Origin: Actinomyces graevenitzii C83
Lineage (GTDB): Bacteria > Actinomycetota > Actinomycetes > Actinomycetales > Actinomycetaceae
Length of the DNA stretch: 64,000 nt
Direction of reading: 5' to 3'
NCBI RefSeq assembly: GCF_000239695.1
Contig: NZ_JH470338.1
Span: 124,001-188,000, forward strand
The position numbers and the translations under genes were made by a program. Below the pieces are notes generated by a model, which searched no databases, was not told the DNA's origin, and saw nothing but the letters and a program-made list of their open reading frames with translations. This document shows, piece by piece, positions 18,441 to 27,329 of the stretch (position 1 is its first letter; each line of letters starts with the position of its first letter).

Positions 18441-19361
18441 GTGTCTAAGCCGATCGTAACTTTGGCGACTTGCGCCGATTTCCCTAACCTTGACGAAGAT
18501 GACCGCGGCCTACCCCAAGCCCTTTATGAGCGCGGTATCGAGCCGCGCATTGCTGTATGGAACGACCCTGGCGTTGACTGGTCTAAAGCTGGGGTAGTGG
18601 TGATGCGCTCGGTGCGTGACTATGCCCGTAAGCGCAACTACGCCAACTTCCTACGCTGGGCTCGCAGCCTTGAACGCCCTCTAAATCACGCCGAGATAGT
18701 TGACTGGTTTGGAGACAAGCACTACCTCAAAGACCTGGCCGCCCGAGGCGTGCCGATTATCCCCACCACCTGGCTAGAGCCCTCCGCAAACCTGTCTAAG
18801 CACCAGGTACACACCCGTTTCCCTGCCCACGGCGACTTCGTAATCAAGCCGGCCATCTCCTCAGGTGGTCGCGGCACCGGCCGCTACACGGCCACCAGCG
18901 CCACCTCACGTTCGGCAGCTATTAACGACACCATGCACCACCTGGCGCGGGGCCGCACCGTAATGATGCAGCGCTACCTAGAGTCCGTAGACCAAACCGG
19001 TGAGCTGTCCCTGGTGTACTTCAACGGTGTGCTCTCCCACGCGGTACAGAAAAAGCCCATGCTGCACCCGCGCTTTAAGGCGGTAGATGAAGTCCACGAG
19101 GAAATCGTTGAGGCCCGCGAACCCAGCGAAATGGAATGGCTGTGGGGTGAGCGAGTACGCCGCGCCCTACACGCCCAGATTAAGGAGCGCGCCGGGCGTG
19201 ACATTCAGGTGCTCTTTAACCGCGTAGACGTAGTTAGCGACGGCGCCGGTGGCTTCTACCTGATGGAAGTATCTTTGGTGGACGCCCCGCTGTACCTAAA
19301 TGCCGCTGAGGGAGCCCTAGAAAACTTCGCCGACGCTATCGCCCAGCGCGTCTTCTGGTAA
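18441..19361 (+). CDS. ATP-grasp protein of unknown substrate
   Basis: A 306-residue cytoplasmic protein with an ATP-grasp layout: an N-terminal alpha/beta part, then FVIKPAISSGGRGTGRY near residue 135 (nucleotide-binding Lys and Gly loop), MQRYLESVDQTGELSLVYFNG near 180, and late acidic/Asn residues FNRVDVV and LMEVSLVDAPLYL for metal binding. It most resembles the group containing glutathione synthetase/RimK-like ligases and the O-ureido-serine cyclo-ligase DcsG. The GTG start may be leaderless, since TACGGT lies 6 nt upstream. It appears to be a single gene; the substrate cannot be told. Confidence 0.7.
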   Translation: MSKPIVTLATCADFPNLDEDDRGLPQALYERGIEPRIAVWNDPGVDWSKAGVVVMRSVRDYARKRNYANFLRWARSLERPLNHAEIVDWFGDKHYLKDLAARGVPIIPTTWLEPSANLSKHQVHTRFPAHGDFVIKPAISSGGRGTGRYTATSATSRSAAINDTMHHLARGRTVMMQRYLESVDQTGELSLVYFNGVLSHAVQKKPMLHPRFKAVDEVHEEIVEAREPSEMEWLWGERVRRALHAQIKERAGRDIQVLFNRVDVVSDGAGGFYLMEVSLVDAPLYLNAAEGALENFADAIAQRVFW

Positions 19362-19518
19362 GCGCCAGCTGACATGCCTGCGTGGTGCGCCCACGCCGCG
19401 ACGTGCCTAGCTGCCTCTCAACTTAGGCCAGGGCCAGATCAGGGATAAACCAGATCAGGGATAAATCAGGGGACTTTAGGGTCCCTAAAATGCCCCTGAC
19501 GTGCCTAAAATTGAGGCC

Positions 19519-19911
19519 GTGAAAACGTTACTAAACCTCATTTGGTTAATTTTTGGTGGCATTTGGCTGTCCCTGGGCTACATCTTCTTCGGCATTATCG
19601 CCTGCATTTTGGTGGTAACCCTGCCGGCCGGTGTGGCCTGCTTCAGGATCGCCAACTATGTACTGTGGCCCTTTGGTCGCGAGGTAGTGCCGGCGCCCGG
19701 AGCTGGCGCCATGAGCGGCATCTCCAATGTCATTTGGTTCCTGGTAGCTGGAGTGTGGCTGGCTATTGGCCACGTCACCACTGCCCTGGCCCAGGCCATC
19801 ACCATCATCGGTATCCCGCTGGCAATTGCCAACATCAAGATGATCCCGGTGACCTGCTTCCCCTTCGGCAAGCAGATTGTCTCCTCTGACCAGGTTTACT
19901 ACCGCAACTGA
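19519..19911 (+). CDS. yccF: YccF-domain inner membrane protein
   Basis: Small membrane protein with two copies of the YccF domain, each with two hydrophobic helices. The opening motif LLNLIWLIFGGIW is echoed later as ISNVIWFLVAGVW. GTG 19519 fits the family start; an earlier in-frame GTG at 19501 would add six residues. Function is unknown in the family. Confidence 0.8.
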   Translation: MKTLLNLIWLIFGGIWLSLGYIFFGIIACILVVTLPAGVACFRIANYVLWPFGREVVPAPGAGAMSGISNVIWFLVAGVWLAIGHVTTALAQAITIIGIPLAIANIKMIPVTCFPFGKQIVSSDQVYYRN

Positions 19912-19946
19912 CTAGCCGCCACGCGGCAGTTAGGGGCCACAAAGCA

Positions 19947-19987
19947 GCCAGGTGGCGCTCGCAGCAATGCCGCGAGCGCCACCTGGC
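19947..19987. terminator. Strong bidirectional hairpin between yccF and ybaK
   Basis: A perfect 16-bp stem (19947-19962 with 19972-19987) and a 9-nt loop lie between two convergent genes. There is no T-tract on either side. Confidence 0.8.
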
Positions 19988-20031
19988 CGGCTCAAGCTCA
20001 ATAGTGCCGGTGCTACTTAGCTATTGCAGCG

Positions 20032-20526
20032 CTACTTAGCTACCTCAGCGAAACTAGCTTTTGTTAGCTGCGCTAAAACCTGGGGGTCTAACTCCAAATC
20101 CAGTCCGCGCCGCCCGCCGGAGACAAACACTGTCTCATGCGTGGCGGCGCTGGTGTCTATCAGCGTAGGTAGAGCCTTTTTCTGGCCCAGCGGCGAAATG
20201 CCGCCCACCACATAGCCGGTGGTGCGCTGGGCCAGGGCTGGATCAGCCAACTCAGCTTTCTTCCACCCCAACTGTTTGGCGATAGCCTTTAAATCCAGGC
20301 GGCTGGCCACCGGGATAACCACCACCGCCAGGGCCTTTTCGTGTGAAACCAGCAAAGTTTTAAACACTCGCGCCGGGTCTAGCCCCAGCGCCTGGGCTGC
20401 TTCCAGGCCCCAAGCCTGGGCGCGTTCATCATGCTCATAGGTGTGGATCACCGGGGTGATACCGGCTTTTTGTAAAGCTAAAATCGCGCCGGTACCGGCC
20501 TCAGAGTGCTTAGATTTTTTAGCCAT
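20032..20526 (-). CDS. ybaK: YbaK/EbsC-family Cys-tRNA(Pro) deacylase
   Basis: Editing protein, 164 residues, that hydrolyses mischarged Cys-tRNA(Pro). It has VFKTLLV near residue 53 with the conserved Lys, VIPVASRLDLK, and GYVVGGISPLGQKKALP, a hallmark of the bacterial YbaK group. Its start overlaps the stop of the upstream helicase gene by one base (TGATG), so the two are translationally coupled. Confidence 0.92.
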   Translation of the reverse strand: MAKKSKHSEAGTGAILALQKAGITPVIHTYEHDERAQAWGLEAAQALGLDPARVFKTLLVSHEKALAVVVIPVASRLDLKAIAKQLGWKKAELADPALAQRTTGYVVGGISPLGQKKALPTLIDTSAATHETVFVSGGRRGLDLELDPQVLAQLTKASFAEVAK

Positions 20527-23180
20527 CAGGCTTCGCCAACTTTCAAAAGATGCAAAATTGCTTTATCTTCACGATCACACTGGGCCACATCCACCAGGAA
20601 AACCAGGCGCCAGTCATGGTTATCGTCAGGGTCGTTTAGGATCTGCGTGGCCAGCCAGGCTCGGCCGCTACCAACAAGGGCCTCACGTAGCTTTTCGCTC
20701 ACCCCAGCCAAAGCTAAAGCGGCGTCGTCGGGATCTTCATCAATTAACGCATACTGCTTAGAGTGAGCCTCAGAGTCGATAGCCAGCCACTCGTAGGCGT
20801 CATAGTAGTCATCGAGCAGATTATTAAAACGCTCACTATCCCAAGCTTTAGAGTTAGCCAGGTTCACCAGGCGATCCACATCCTCAGCGGCAATTGCCTC
20901 CACATAAGCCCACATGCTCTGACGCACCAAGGTACGCAAGCGGTGCTTATTGCGGCTAAGGGGCACGTGACCGTCGGCGTCGGCACCAAAAGCGCGCTCC
21001 GCTGGGGCAGGGTCATTGCGCACCAGCTCCACATTAGAGCCCGCCTGCAGCTGACCTAGGGCCTCCCACTCATCAAGTAGGGACGAGTCTACGCTGCGCA
21101 CCAACTCGCCCAGCCAGTCAATTAGCTCCACCACCTCATCGGTGCGGTGCTCTTCGGGCACCACCTGGCGCAAAGCCCGGTAAGCGTCAGTTAAATAACG
21201 CAGCAGCACACCCTCACTACGGGCCAACTGGTACACCGAAATCAGGTCAGAGAAAGTCATGGCCTTCTCAACCATTTCACGCACCACCGACTTAGGGGCT
21301 AACTCATACTCCCTAACCCAAGGGTTGGCCTGGGCGTAAACCCCATAGGCGCCGGCCAGCAGCTCAGCTAAAGGTTGGGGCCAAGTAATAGCCTCCAAAG
21401 CCTCCATACGCTCGTCATAATCTAGGCCCTCAGCCTTCATAGCGGCCACCGCCTCACCCCTAGCGGCGCGCTGCTGGGCGTAAAGCAGCGGGCGTGGATC
21501 ATCCAAAGTGGACTCCACCACCGAGACCACATCCAGGGTGTGCTCAGGGCTGTCCAAGCCCAACAAATCCATTGTGGCCAGGGCAAAAGGCGCCAAAGGT
21601 GCGTTGAGGGCAAAATCGTCGGGCAAATCAACCGCCAGGCGCAGACGCGGCAAACCATCAGCTGCGGCCTGGGCGGAAGAAACATGCTCCAGCACCCCGG
21701 CTGTGCGCAGCGAACGGTAAATCTCCAGCGCCCGCTTTAAATGTTGGTGGGTGGCCGCCTCACCTTCATGCACCGCCTGTAGCAAATTCCACATGGCCGC
21801 CACTGGGTTAGGCCGCTCCATCAGGTTCAAAACCATGGTGGTAGTGACACGGAACTGGCTAGTTAAAGTCTCCGGCGGGGCCGCGACCAGGCGCTCAAAA
21901 GTCTTATCAGTCCAGTTCACGCGGCCTTCGGGGGCCTTCTTGCGGGTAATTTTGCGTTTCTTGCGTTCATCATCGCCGGCCTTAGCTAGCGCCGCCGCGT
22001 TTTCAATCACATGTTCGGGGGCCTGCACCACCACATAGCCGTGCGTGTCAAAGCCCGCACGCCCCGCGCGCCCAGCGATCTGGTGGAACTCGCGGGCCGT
22101 TAAATGCCGCTCCTTGGCGCCGTCGAACTTAACCAAAGACGTAAACACCACGCAGCGGATAGGCACATTAATACCCACCCCCAGCGTGTCTGTGCCGCAA
22201 ATAACCGGCAGTAAACCCTGCTGCGCTAAACGCTCCACCAGGCGCCGGTAACGCGGCAACATACCCGCATGGTGCACCCCAATACCGGCGCGCAACAGCT
22301 TAGAAAGCGTGGCCCCAAAACCCACCCCAAAGCGTTCGCCGGCAATGGCCTGGCTGATCTCATCACGCTGGGCGCGGTCGATTAACTTAGTGCTCAGCAG
22401 CGCACTAGCCCGCTCAATAGCCTCACGCTGCGAAAAATGCACCACATAAACCGGGGCCTTGTTCTGCCCAATCAGGCGCTCCAGCAAAGGCCCAATCGCC
22501 TCCACGGAATACTCAAAATCGAGGGGGACTGGGCGTACGGCGTCGTCAACCACGGCCACAGAGCGCCCGGTGCGCTCACGCAAATCCTTAACCAGCCACG
22601 AAACATCACCCAAAGTGGCGCTTAGCAGCACCATCTGCGCCTGGGGTAGCTCCAGTAGCGGCACCTGCCAAGCCCAGCCACGCTGCGGATCGGCGTAGTA
22701 ATGGAACTCATCCATCACCACCGTATCCACATCCAGCGCCCGCCCCTGACGCAGCGACTGGTTAGCTAAAATCTCGGCGGTGCAACAAATAATGGGAGCG
22801 TCAGGGTTAATCGAAGAATCGCCCGTGACCATTCCCACATTCTGGGCGCCAAATAGGCGGATCAGCTCAAAAAACTTCTCACTAACCAAAGCCTTAAGCG
22901 GCGCTGTGTAGTAAGAACGCTCTCCGCGTGCCAAAGAAGTAAAATGCGCCGCCAAAGCAATCATTGACTTGCCTGAGCCCGTGGGCGTGGCGGCAACTAC
23001 ATGCTCGCCCTCCACAATGGCCAGCAAAGACTCCTCTTGATGGGGATACAGCGGGCGGCCGGTACTGTCAGCCCACTGCGTGAAGGCATCATAAAGCTCA
23101 TCACTGGTGGGAACATAGTCCGGGTCACTCGCCGGTATTAAAGCATCAAGTACGCGATTCAAAGCAGGGGCATGGTCCAC
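20526..23180 (-). CDS. DEAD-box helicase with C-terminal DUF3516
   Basis: Ski2-like RNA helicase of the actinobacterial DUF3516 group. Motifs are YPHQEESL, ATPTGSGKS (I), TAPLKALVSEK (Ia), VVMDEFHYY (II), LLSATLGD (III), VHHAGMLPRYR (IV), GTDTLGVGINVP (V) and HQIAGRAGRAG (VI). The last 400 residues are the DUF3516 region. The frame is open to 23252, but GTG 23180 fits the family start and leaves a 66-bp divergent promoter region before the symporter gene. It is cotranscribed with ybaK. Likely role: RNA turnover or ribosome-associated remodelling. Confidence 0.9.
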   Translation of the reverse strand: MDHAPALNRVLDALIPASDPDYVPTSDELYDAFTQWADSTGRPLYPHQEESLLAIVEGEHVVAATPTGSGKSMIALAAHFTSLARGERSYYTAPLKALVSEKFFELIRLFGAQNVGMVTGDSSINPDAPIICCTAEILANQSLRQGRALDVDTVVMDEFHYYADPQRGWAWQVPLLELPQAQMVLLSATLGDVSWLVKDLRERTGRSVAVVDDAVRPVPLDFEYSVEAIGPLLERLIGQNKAPVYVVHFSQREAIERASALLSTKLIDRAQRDEISQAIAGERFGVGFGATLSKLLRAGIGVHHAGMLPRYRRLVERLAQQGLLPVICGTDTLGVGINVPIRCVVFTSLVKFDGAKERHLTAREFHQIAGRAGRAGFDTHGYVVVQAPEHVIENAAALAKAGDDERKKRKITRKKAPEGRVNWTDKTFERLVAAPPETLTSQFRVTTTMVLNLMERPNPVAAMWNLLQAVHEGEAATHQHLKRALEIYRSLRTAGVLEHVSSAQAAADGLPRLRLAVDLPDDFALNAPLAPFALATMDLLGLDSPEHTLDVVSVVESTLDDPRPLLYAQQRAARGEAVAAMKAEGLDYDERMEALEAITWPQPLAELLAGAYGVYAQANPWVREYELAPKSVVREMVEKAMTFSDLISVYQLARSEGVLLRYLTDAYRALRQVVPEEHRTDEVVELIDWLGELVRSVDSSLLDEWEALGQLQAGSNVELVRNDPAPAERAFGADADGHVPLSRNKHRLRTLVRQSMWAYVEAIAAEDVDRLVNLANSKAWDSERFNNLLDDYYDAYEWLAIDSEAHSKQYALIDEDPDDAALALAGVSEKLREALVGSGRAWLATQILNDPDDNHDWRLVFLVDVAQCDREDKAILHLLKVGEA

Positions 23181-23246
23181 ACTGGCTATTTTCTCATGTT
23201 CGTATATGCTGACACCGCACAAAGACACGGCTGCGAGGAATATCAA

Positions 23247-24692
23247 ATGCAAGCATTAGCCCAAGCCTTACAGAATTTAGGCGATTGGCTCACCCTGCAT
23301 CTGACCATGTGGATTTTGGTCGGCACCGGCCTTTATCTAACTATCAGGCTACGCGGGGTTCAGTTCAGGCTGCTGCCCGCGATGGTACGTTCCATCCTCT
23401 CCTCACGTGCGGGCGCCAGCGGAGGTATCTCCTCCTTCCAGGCCTTCACTATTTCCCTAGCCGCGCGCGTGGGTATCGGCAACGTGTTTGGTGTGGCCGC
23501 AGCCCTGATCCTGGGCGGGCCCGGCGCGGTGTTCTGGATGTGGGTAATTGCCCTGGTGGGTATGGCTACCGCTTTTGCTGAAGCCACCTTGGCCCAGATT
23601 TTCAAGGTACGCGCCGACGACGGAACTTTCCGCGGCGGCCCGGCCACCTACATGTGGCTGGGTATGGGCTCGCGCAAACTGGGCGTGCTCTTCTCCGTGC
23701 TAACCATTGCCACCTGCGGTTTTTCCATCATCATGGTGCAGTCCAACGCCATTAGCGGCATTATTGGCCCCGGCTCTAGCGTTAATGCCTCCAAAGAAGT
23801 GACGGCGGCGCTGCTGTTTGTGCTGGCGGCCCCGGTGATTTTGGGTGGTATCCGCTCTGTGGCCCGAGTTACCGAGTGGATGGCCCCCATTATGAGCGTG
23901 GTTTACCTGGCTTTGGGCCTGGGGACGCTGGCAGTTAACTATGACCGGGTGCTGCCCGCCCTGGAAATCATTGTGGAATCTGCCTTTGGCCCAGCCCAGT
24001 TTGCCGGCGGCGTTACCGGCGGCATTATGGCGGCGCTAATCAACGGCACTAAGCGTGGCCTGTTCTCTAACGAAGCCGGTCAGGGTACCGCCCCTAACGC
24101 GGCGGCCACTGCCACCGTGGCTCACCCCATCCAGCAGGGCCTGGTGCAGTCCCTGGGCGTGTTTGTGGACACCATCATTGTGTGCACCATGACCGCCATC
24201 GTGATTTTGAGTGCGGGTAGTTCGGTTTACGCCCCCGGCGCGCTAGACCCCAGCCAGGCCGCGAGCCTGACCCAAAAAGCCGTGGTTTCCGCCCTGGGCG
24301 GCTGGGCTGAGATTCCCATGGCCCTAATCATTACCGTGCTGGCTTTCTCCTCAGTGCTGGCCGCCGCCTCCTACTCTGAGGTGGCCGTTAACTTCATTAG
24401 CCCCAAAAAGGGCGGGCGCATTTTTGTGCGCGTGCTATCGGTGGTTAGCACCGTGCTGGGCGCCCTGGCCACGCTGGAACTGGTGTGGAACTCGGTGGAT
24501 GTAATGATGGCCATCATGACCGCCACCAACCTGCTGGCCCTGATTTGGCTGGCCAAGTGGGTCTCTGGCGCCCTGCGTGACTGGGAGTCTCAGCGTCGCG
24601 ACGGCGTCAAAACCCCAGTTTTTGTGGGTAAAAACAACCCCAATTTGCCTGCAGATGTAAAAACGAACGTGTGGGAAACGCCGGCGTCATAA
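23247..24692 (+). CDS. AGCS-family sodium:amino-acid symporter 1
   Basis: Alanine/glycine:cation symporter family, about 481 residues with some ten membrane helices. Family segments are GGISSFQAFTISLAARVGIGN near residue 55, GGPGAVFWMWV, TKRGLFSNEAGQGTAPNAAA and GVFVDTIIVC. ATG 23247 is chosen because GAGGAA lies 6 nt upstream; the open frame begins at 23172. A paralogue follows 58-64 bases later, so they may be one unit. Confidence 0.92.
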   Translation: MQALAQALQNLGDWLTLHLTMWILVGTGLYLTIRLRGVQFRLLPAMVRSILSSRAGASGGISSFQAFTISLAARVGIGNVFGVAAALILGGPGAVFWMWVIALVGMATAFAEATLAQIFKVRADDGTFRGGPATYMWLGMGSRKLGVLFSVLTIATCGFSIIMVQSNAISGIIGPGSSVNASKEVTAALLFVLAAPVILGGIRSVARVTEWMAPIMSVVYLALGLGTLAVNYDRVLPALEIIVESAFGPAQFAGGVTGGIMAALINGTKRGLFSNEAGQGTAPNAAATATVAHPIQQGLVQSLGVFVDTIIVCTMTAIVILSAGSSVYAPGALDPSQAASLTQKAVVSALGGWAEIPMALIITVLAFSSVLAAASYSEVAVNFISPKKGGRIFVRVLSVVSTVLGALATLELVWNSVDVMMAIMTATNLLALIWLAKWVSGALRDWESQRRDGVKTPVFVGKNNPNLPADVKTNVWETPAS

Positions 24693-24756
24693 CCCTGAAA
24701 CATAAAGCACTTAGGCTCGCAGTAGCTAATTTTTATCTCTGCGAAAGGAAGTGCCA

Positions 24757-26274
24757 ATGTTGGCCATCGCAAAAACCGATGATTGGTTGGCTAAGCCAAC
24801 CGCTGCCCTAGGGGATTTTTCCACCTACTTCTACGGCTATTTCCTGGCCTTCTTGCTGGTTGGCGTGGGGCTGTACTTCACGGCGCGCATGTATGGCATC
24901 CAGTTCCGCCTCTTTAGGCACATGGTTGCTTCACTAACCAACTCGCGTGATGGGCAAGGTGGGGGTATCTCCTCCTTCCAGGCCTTCACCATTGGCCTGG
25001 CTTCACGTGTGGGTACCGGTAACATCATTGGGGTGGCGCTAGCCATCATCATGGGTGGTCCGGGCGCCGTGTTCTGGATGTGGGTAGTGGCCCTGGTGGG
25101 TATGGCTACCGCATTCGTGGAGGCCACCTTGGCGCAGATGTATAAGGTAGCTAACCCCGACGGTAGTTTCCGTGGTGGGCCGGCCTACTACATTACGCGC
25201 GGACTAAAAATGAAGCCGCTGGCTGTGGCTTTCGCAGCGGTAATTATTTTCGTATTCGGTTTCGCCTATGAGGCCACCCAGGCTAACGCCATTTCCGGCA
25301 TTATGGAGCACACTTTTAACGTGCCCACCTGGGTTACCGGCGTGGGTCTGTTGGTGATCACTGCCCCCATCATTTTTGGTGGTATGCGTCAGGTAGCTAA
25401 GGTCTCTGAGTGGATCGCCCCGATTATGGCGCTGGGTTATGTATTGCTGGCCGCAATTATTTTGCTGCTAAACATCACCGCTATTCCCGGTGCGCTGCTA
25501 CAAATCTTTAAGGGTGCTTTTGGGCTAGACCAGGCCCTGGCTGGTATGGCTGGTGGTTTTACCGCCGCCGCCCTAAACGGTATTAAGCGTGGTTTGTTCT
25601 CCAACGAGGCCGGTGAGGGCTCGGTGCCTAACGCTGCCGCTGCCGCCACCACCGCCCACCCGGTTAACCAGGGTTTCATCCAGTCCATGGGTGTATTTGT
25701 GGACACCTTGCTGGTGTGTACCGCCACCGCCCTGATTGTGCTGCTGTCTGGGGTTTACAACCCGGCCGCTGCCCGCACGGGTCAGTTCAGCGCCGGTACG
25801 CTCACTTCAATTTCGGTAACCTCACAGCTAGGTGGCTGGGCCCAGTACCTGATGGCCGCCATGATTTTCGTGTTCGCCTACTCCTCGCTGCTGGGTAACT
25901 ACACCTACGCGGAAATCAACGACTCCTTCCTGCGCGGGGCCACCAAGAAGCTCAACCACACTTGGTTGCGGGTAATGATCCTGGTTGCCACCTATGTGGG
26001 TGCGGTAGCCTCCCTGGACTTCGTGTGGAACCTGGCCGACGTGGTTATGGGCATCATGGCCACCATCAACATCTTCGCTATCACCATCATGGGCCGCTGG
26101 GCCTTTGGGGCTTTGCGTGACTGGGAAAGCCAGTACGCCCAGCTCAAGGCCGGCGAGATTGATGAGATTCGGTTTGTCGCTAGCGACAACAAATTCTTGC
26201 CTGGCAAGCTCCCCGGCGACGTGTGGTCTAGCGAAAACGCTGGCGTACACGTAAATGATCGCGCTGAGGCTTAA
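24757..26274 (+). CDS. AGCS-family sodium:amino-acid symporter 2
   Basis: A second AGCS symporter, about 505 residues, clearly paralogous to its neighbour. It shares GGISSFQAFTIGLASRVGTGN, GGPGAVFWMWVV, IKRGLFSNEAGEGSVPNAAA and GVFVDTLLVC. ATG 24757 is 6 nt from an AAGGAAG site; GTG 24751 directly abuts that site and is less likely. Substrate is probably alanine or glycine; different specificity or regulation of the two copies is plausible but not shown. Confidence 0.92.
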   Translation: MLAIAKTDDWLAKPTAALGDFSTYFYGYFLAFLLVGVGLYFTARMYGIQFRLFRHMVASLTNSRDGQGGGISSFQAFTIGLASRVGTGNIIGVALAIIMGGPGAVFWMWVVALVGMATAFVEATLAQMYKVANPDGSFRGGPAYYITRGLKMKPLAVAFAAVIIFVFGFAYEATQANAISGIMEHTFNVPTWVTGVGLLVITAPIIFGGMRQVAKVSEWIAPIMALGYVLLAAIILLLNITAIPGALLQIFKGAFGLDQALAGMAGGFTAAALNGIKRGLFSNEAGEGSVPNAAAAATTAHPVNQGFIQSMGVFVDTLLVCTATALIVLLSGVYNPAAARTGQFSAGTLTSISVTSQLGGWAQYLMAAMIFVFAYSSLLGNYTYAEINDSFLRGATKKLNHTWLRVMILVATYVGAVASLDFVWNLADVVMGIMATINIFAITIMGRWAFGALRDWESQYAQLKAGEIDEIRFVASDNKFLPGKLPGDVWSSENAGVHVNDRAEA

Positions 26275-26379
26275 GGCCTGCGTGATTGTGCTGGCGCTAA
26301 GCGGCTAAACGCACCCTTGGCCCTTTGTGGCATCTGATTGTGGTTCTAAGGGGCGTGGCTGCTTAGCGCTGGTTTAAAT

Positions 26380-26435
26380 GTCGACGTCGGCTCTGGCTGG
26401 TTTTAGCCGTTAAGGGCCGACGTCGGCGTTAGACT
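26380..26435 (+). promoter_or_regulatory. Promoter and palindromic operator candidate upstream of the FAH gene
   Basis: Two near-identical 12-mers, GTCGACGTCGGC (26380-26391) and the perfect palindrome GCCGACGTCGGC (26415-26426), are spaced 35 nt apart, about three helical turns. A -10-like TAGACT at 26430-26435 lies 6 nt before ATG 26442, implying a leaderless transcript. The arrangement suits a dimeric repressor; no regulator is identified. Confidence 0.45.
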
Positions 26436-26441
26436 GAAGCC

Positions 26442-27230
26442 ATGATTTTGGCTCGCTTTACTAGCGGTGATGAACCCCGCTACGGCATTGTGCAGGGCTT
26501 GGATTACACCGAACGCTGCGATTTAGATTTCCCCGACACTGCGCGACTAGTGGTGCTCAAAGGTGACCCGCTATTTGGCGCCCCTGAGGCTACCGGTGAA
26601 GTTATCGCGCTAAACGAGGTGCGTCTGCTCTCGCCGGTTATTCCCCGCTCTAAAGTGGTGGGGCTAGGTTCCACCTACGACGGCGAAGCGGGCTCACTAA
26701 CCGAGCCGCCTTTCGTTTTCCTCAAGCCCAACACCGCCGTGATCGGCACCGACACCCCAATTATTAAGCCCGACTGGTCACAGACTTTGGTGCATGAGGC
26801 AGAGCTGGCCATCATTATTAAAGACCTGTGTAAGGATGTGGATCCCGCCGACGCCGCCCACCACGTGCTGGGTTACACGGTAGCTAATGATGTGGCCGCC
26901 CCCAGCGACAATATTGTGCGCTCTAAGTCTTTTGACACCGCCTGCCCGCTAGGTCCGTGGATTTATGTTCCCGAAGCCGACGACGAATTCAACCCGGCTA
27001 ACGCCCGCGTAACCCTACGCATTGACGGCGAAGTAGTGGGGGAGGGCAACACCGCCAACCTGAACGTCAGCATCGAAAATATTGTGGCCAGTGTCTCACG
27101 CATGTTTACGTTACTGCCTGGAGATGTGATCCTAACTGGCGCAGCTGCCTATGCAAAAGATGTTCCTGTCGGCGTGGGTGTTGCGGCGCAGATCGATGGA
27201 CTGGGTAGAATCGCTAGCGTAGTGCGCTAA
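26442..27230 (+). CDS. Fumarylacetoacetate hydrolase-family protein
   Basis: A 262-residue enzyme of the FAH superfamily (hydrolases, isomerases and decarboxylases of 2-oxo acids). Metal ligands are visible in VHEAELAIIIK (two Glu) and in YTVANDVAAPSDN (Asp); the C-terminal LLPGDVILTGAA loop is conserved. In mycobacteria an FAH-family gene lies next to gltX, and here gltX is also close, separated by an oppositely oriented aminotransferase gene. The exact substrate is unknown. Confidence 0.87.
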   Translation: MILARFTSGDEPRYGIVQGLDYTERCDLDFPDTARLVVLKGDPLFGAPEATGEVIALNEVRLLSPVIPRSKVVGLGSTYDGEAGSLTEPPFVFLKPNTAVIGTDTPIIKPDWSQTLVHEAELAIIIKDLCKDVDPADAAHHVLGYTVANDVAAPSDNIVRSKSFDTACPLGPWIYVPEADDEFNPANARVTLRIDGEVVGEGNTANLNVSIENIVASVSRMFTLLPGDVILTGAAAYAKDVPVGVGVAAQIDGLGRIASVVR

Positions 27231-27239
27231 GCACGCTTA

Positions 27240-27310
27240 GCGCTCCTAAAAAATTTAGGGGCGCAAAAAATGTAGGCCGCCTAAGTTGCCCCTTAACTTA
27301 GGCGGCCTAC
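27240..27310. terminator. Double hairpin terminator between FAH and aminotransferase genes
   Basis: The first stem pairs 27240-27250 with 27254-27264 (11 bp, one wobble). The second is a perfect 16-bp stem, 27272-27287 with 27295-27310. A run of six As between them acts as a T6 tail for minus-strand transcription through the second stem. The region therefore terminates from both sides. Confidence 0.88.
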
Positions 27311-27329
27311 CTCTATCCGGTAGCCGGTT

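Noticed and set aside
23181..23252. N-terminal extension of the DUF3516 helicase
   Set aside because: It would overlap the divergent symporter start and remove any promoter space; family proteins start near GTG 23180.
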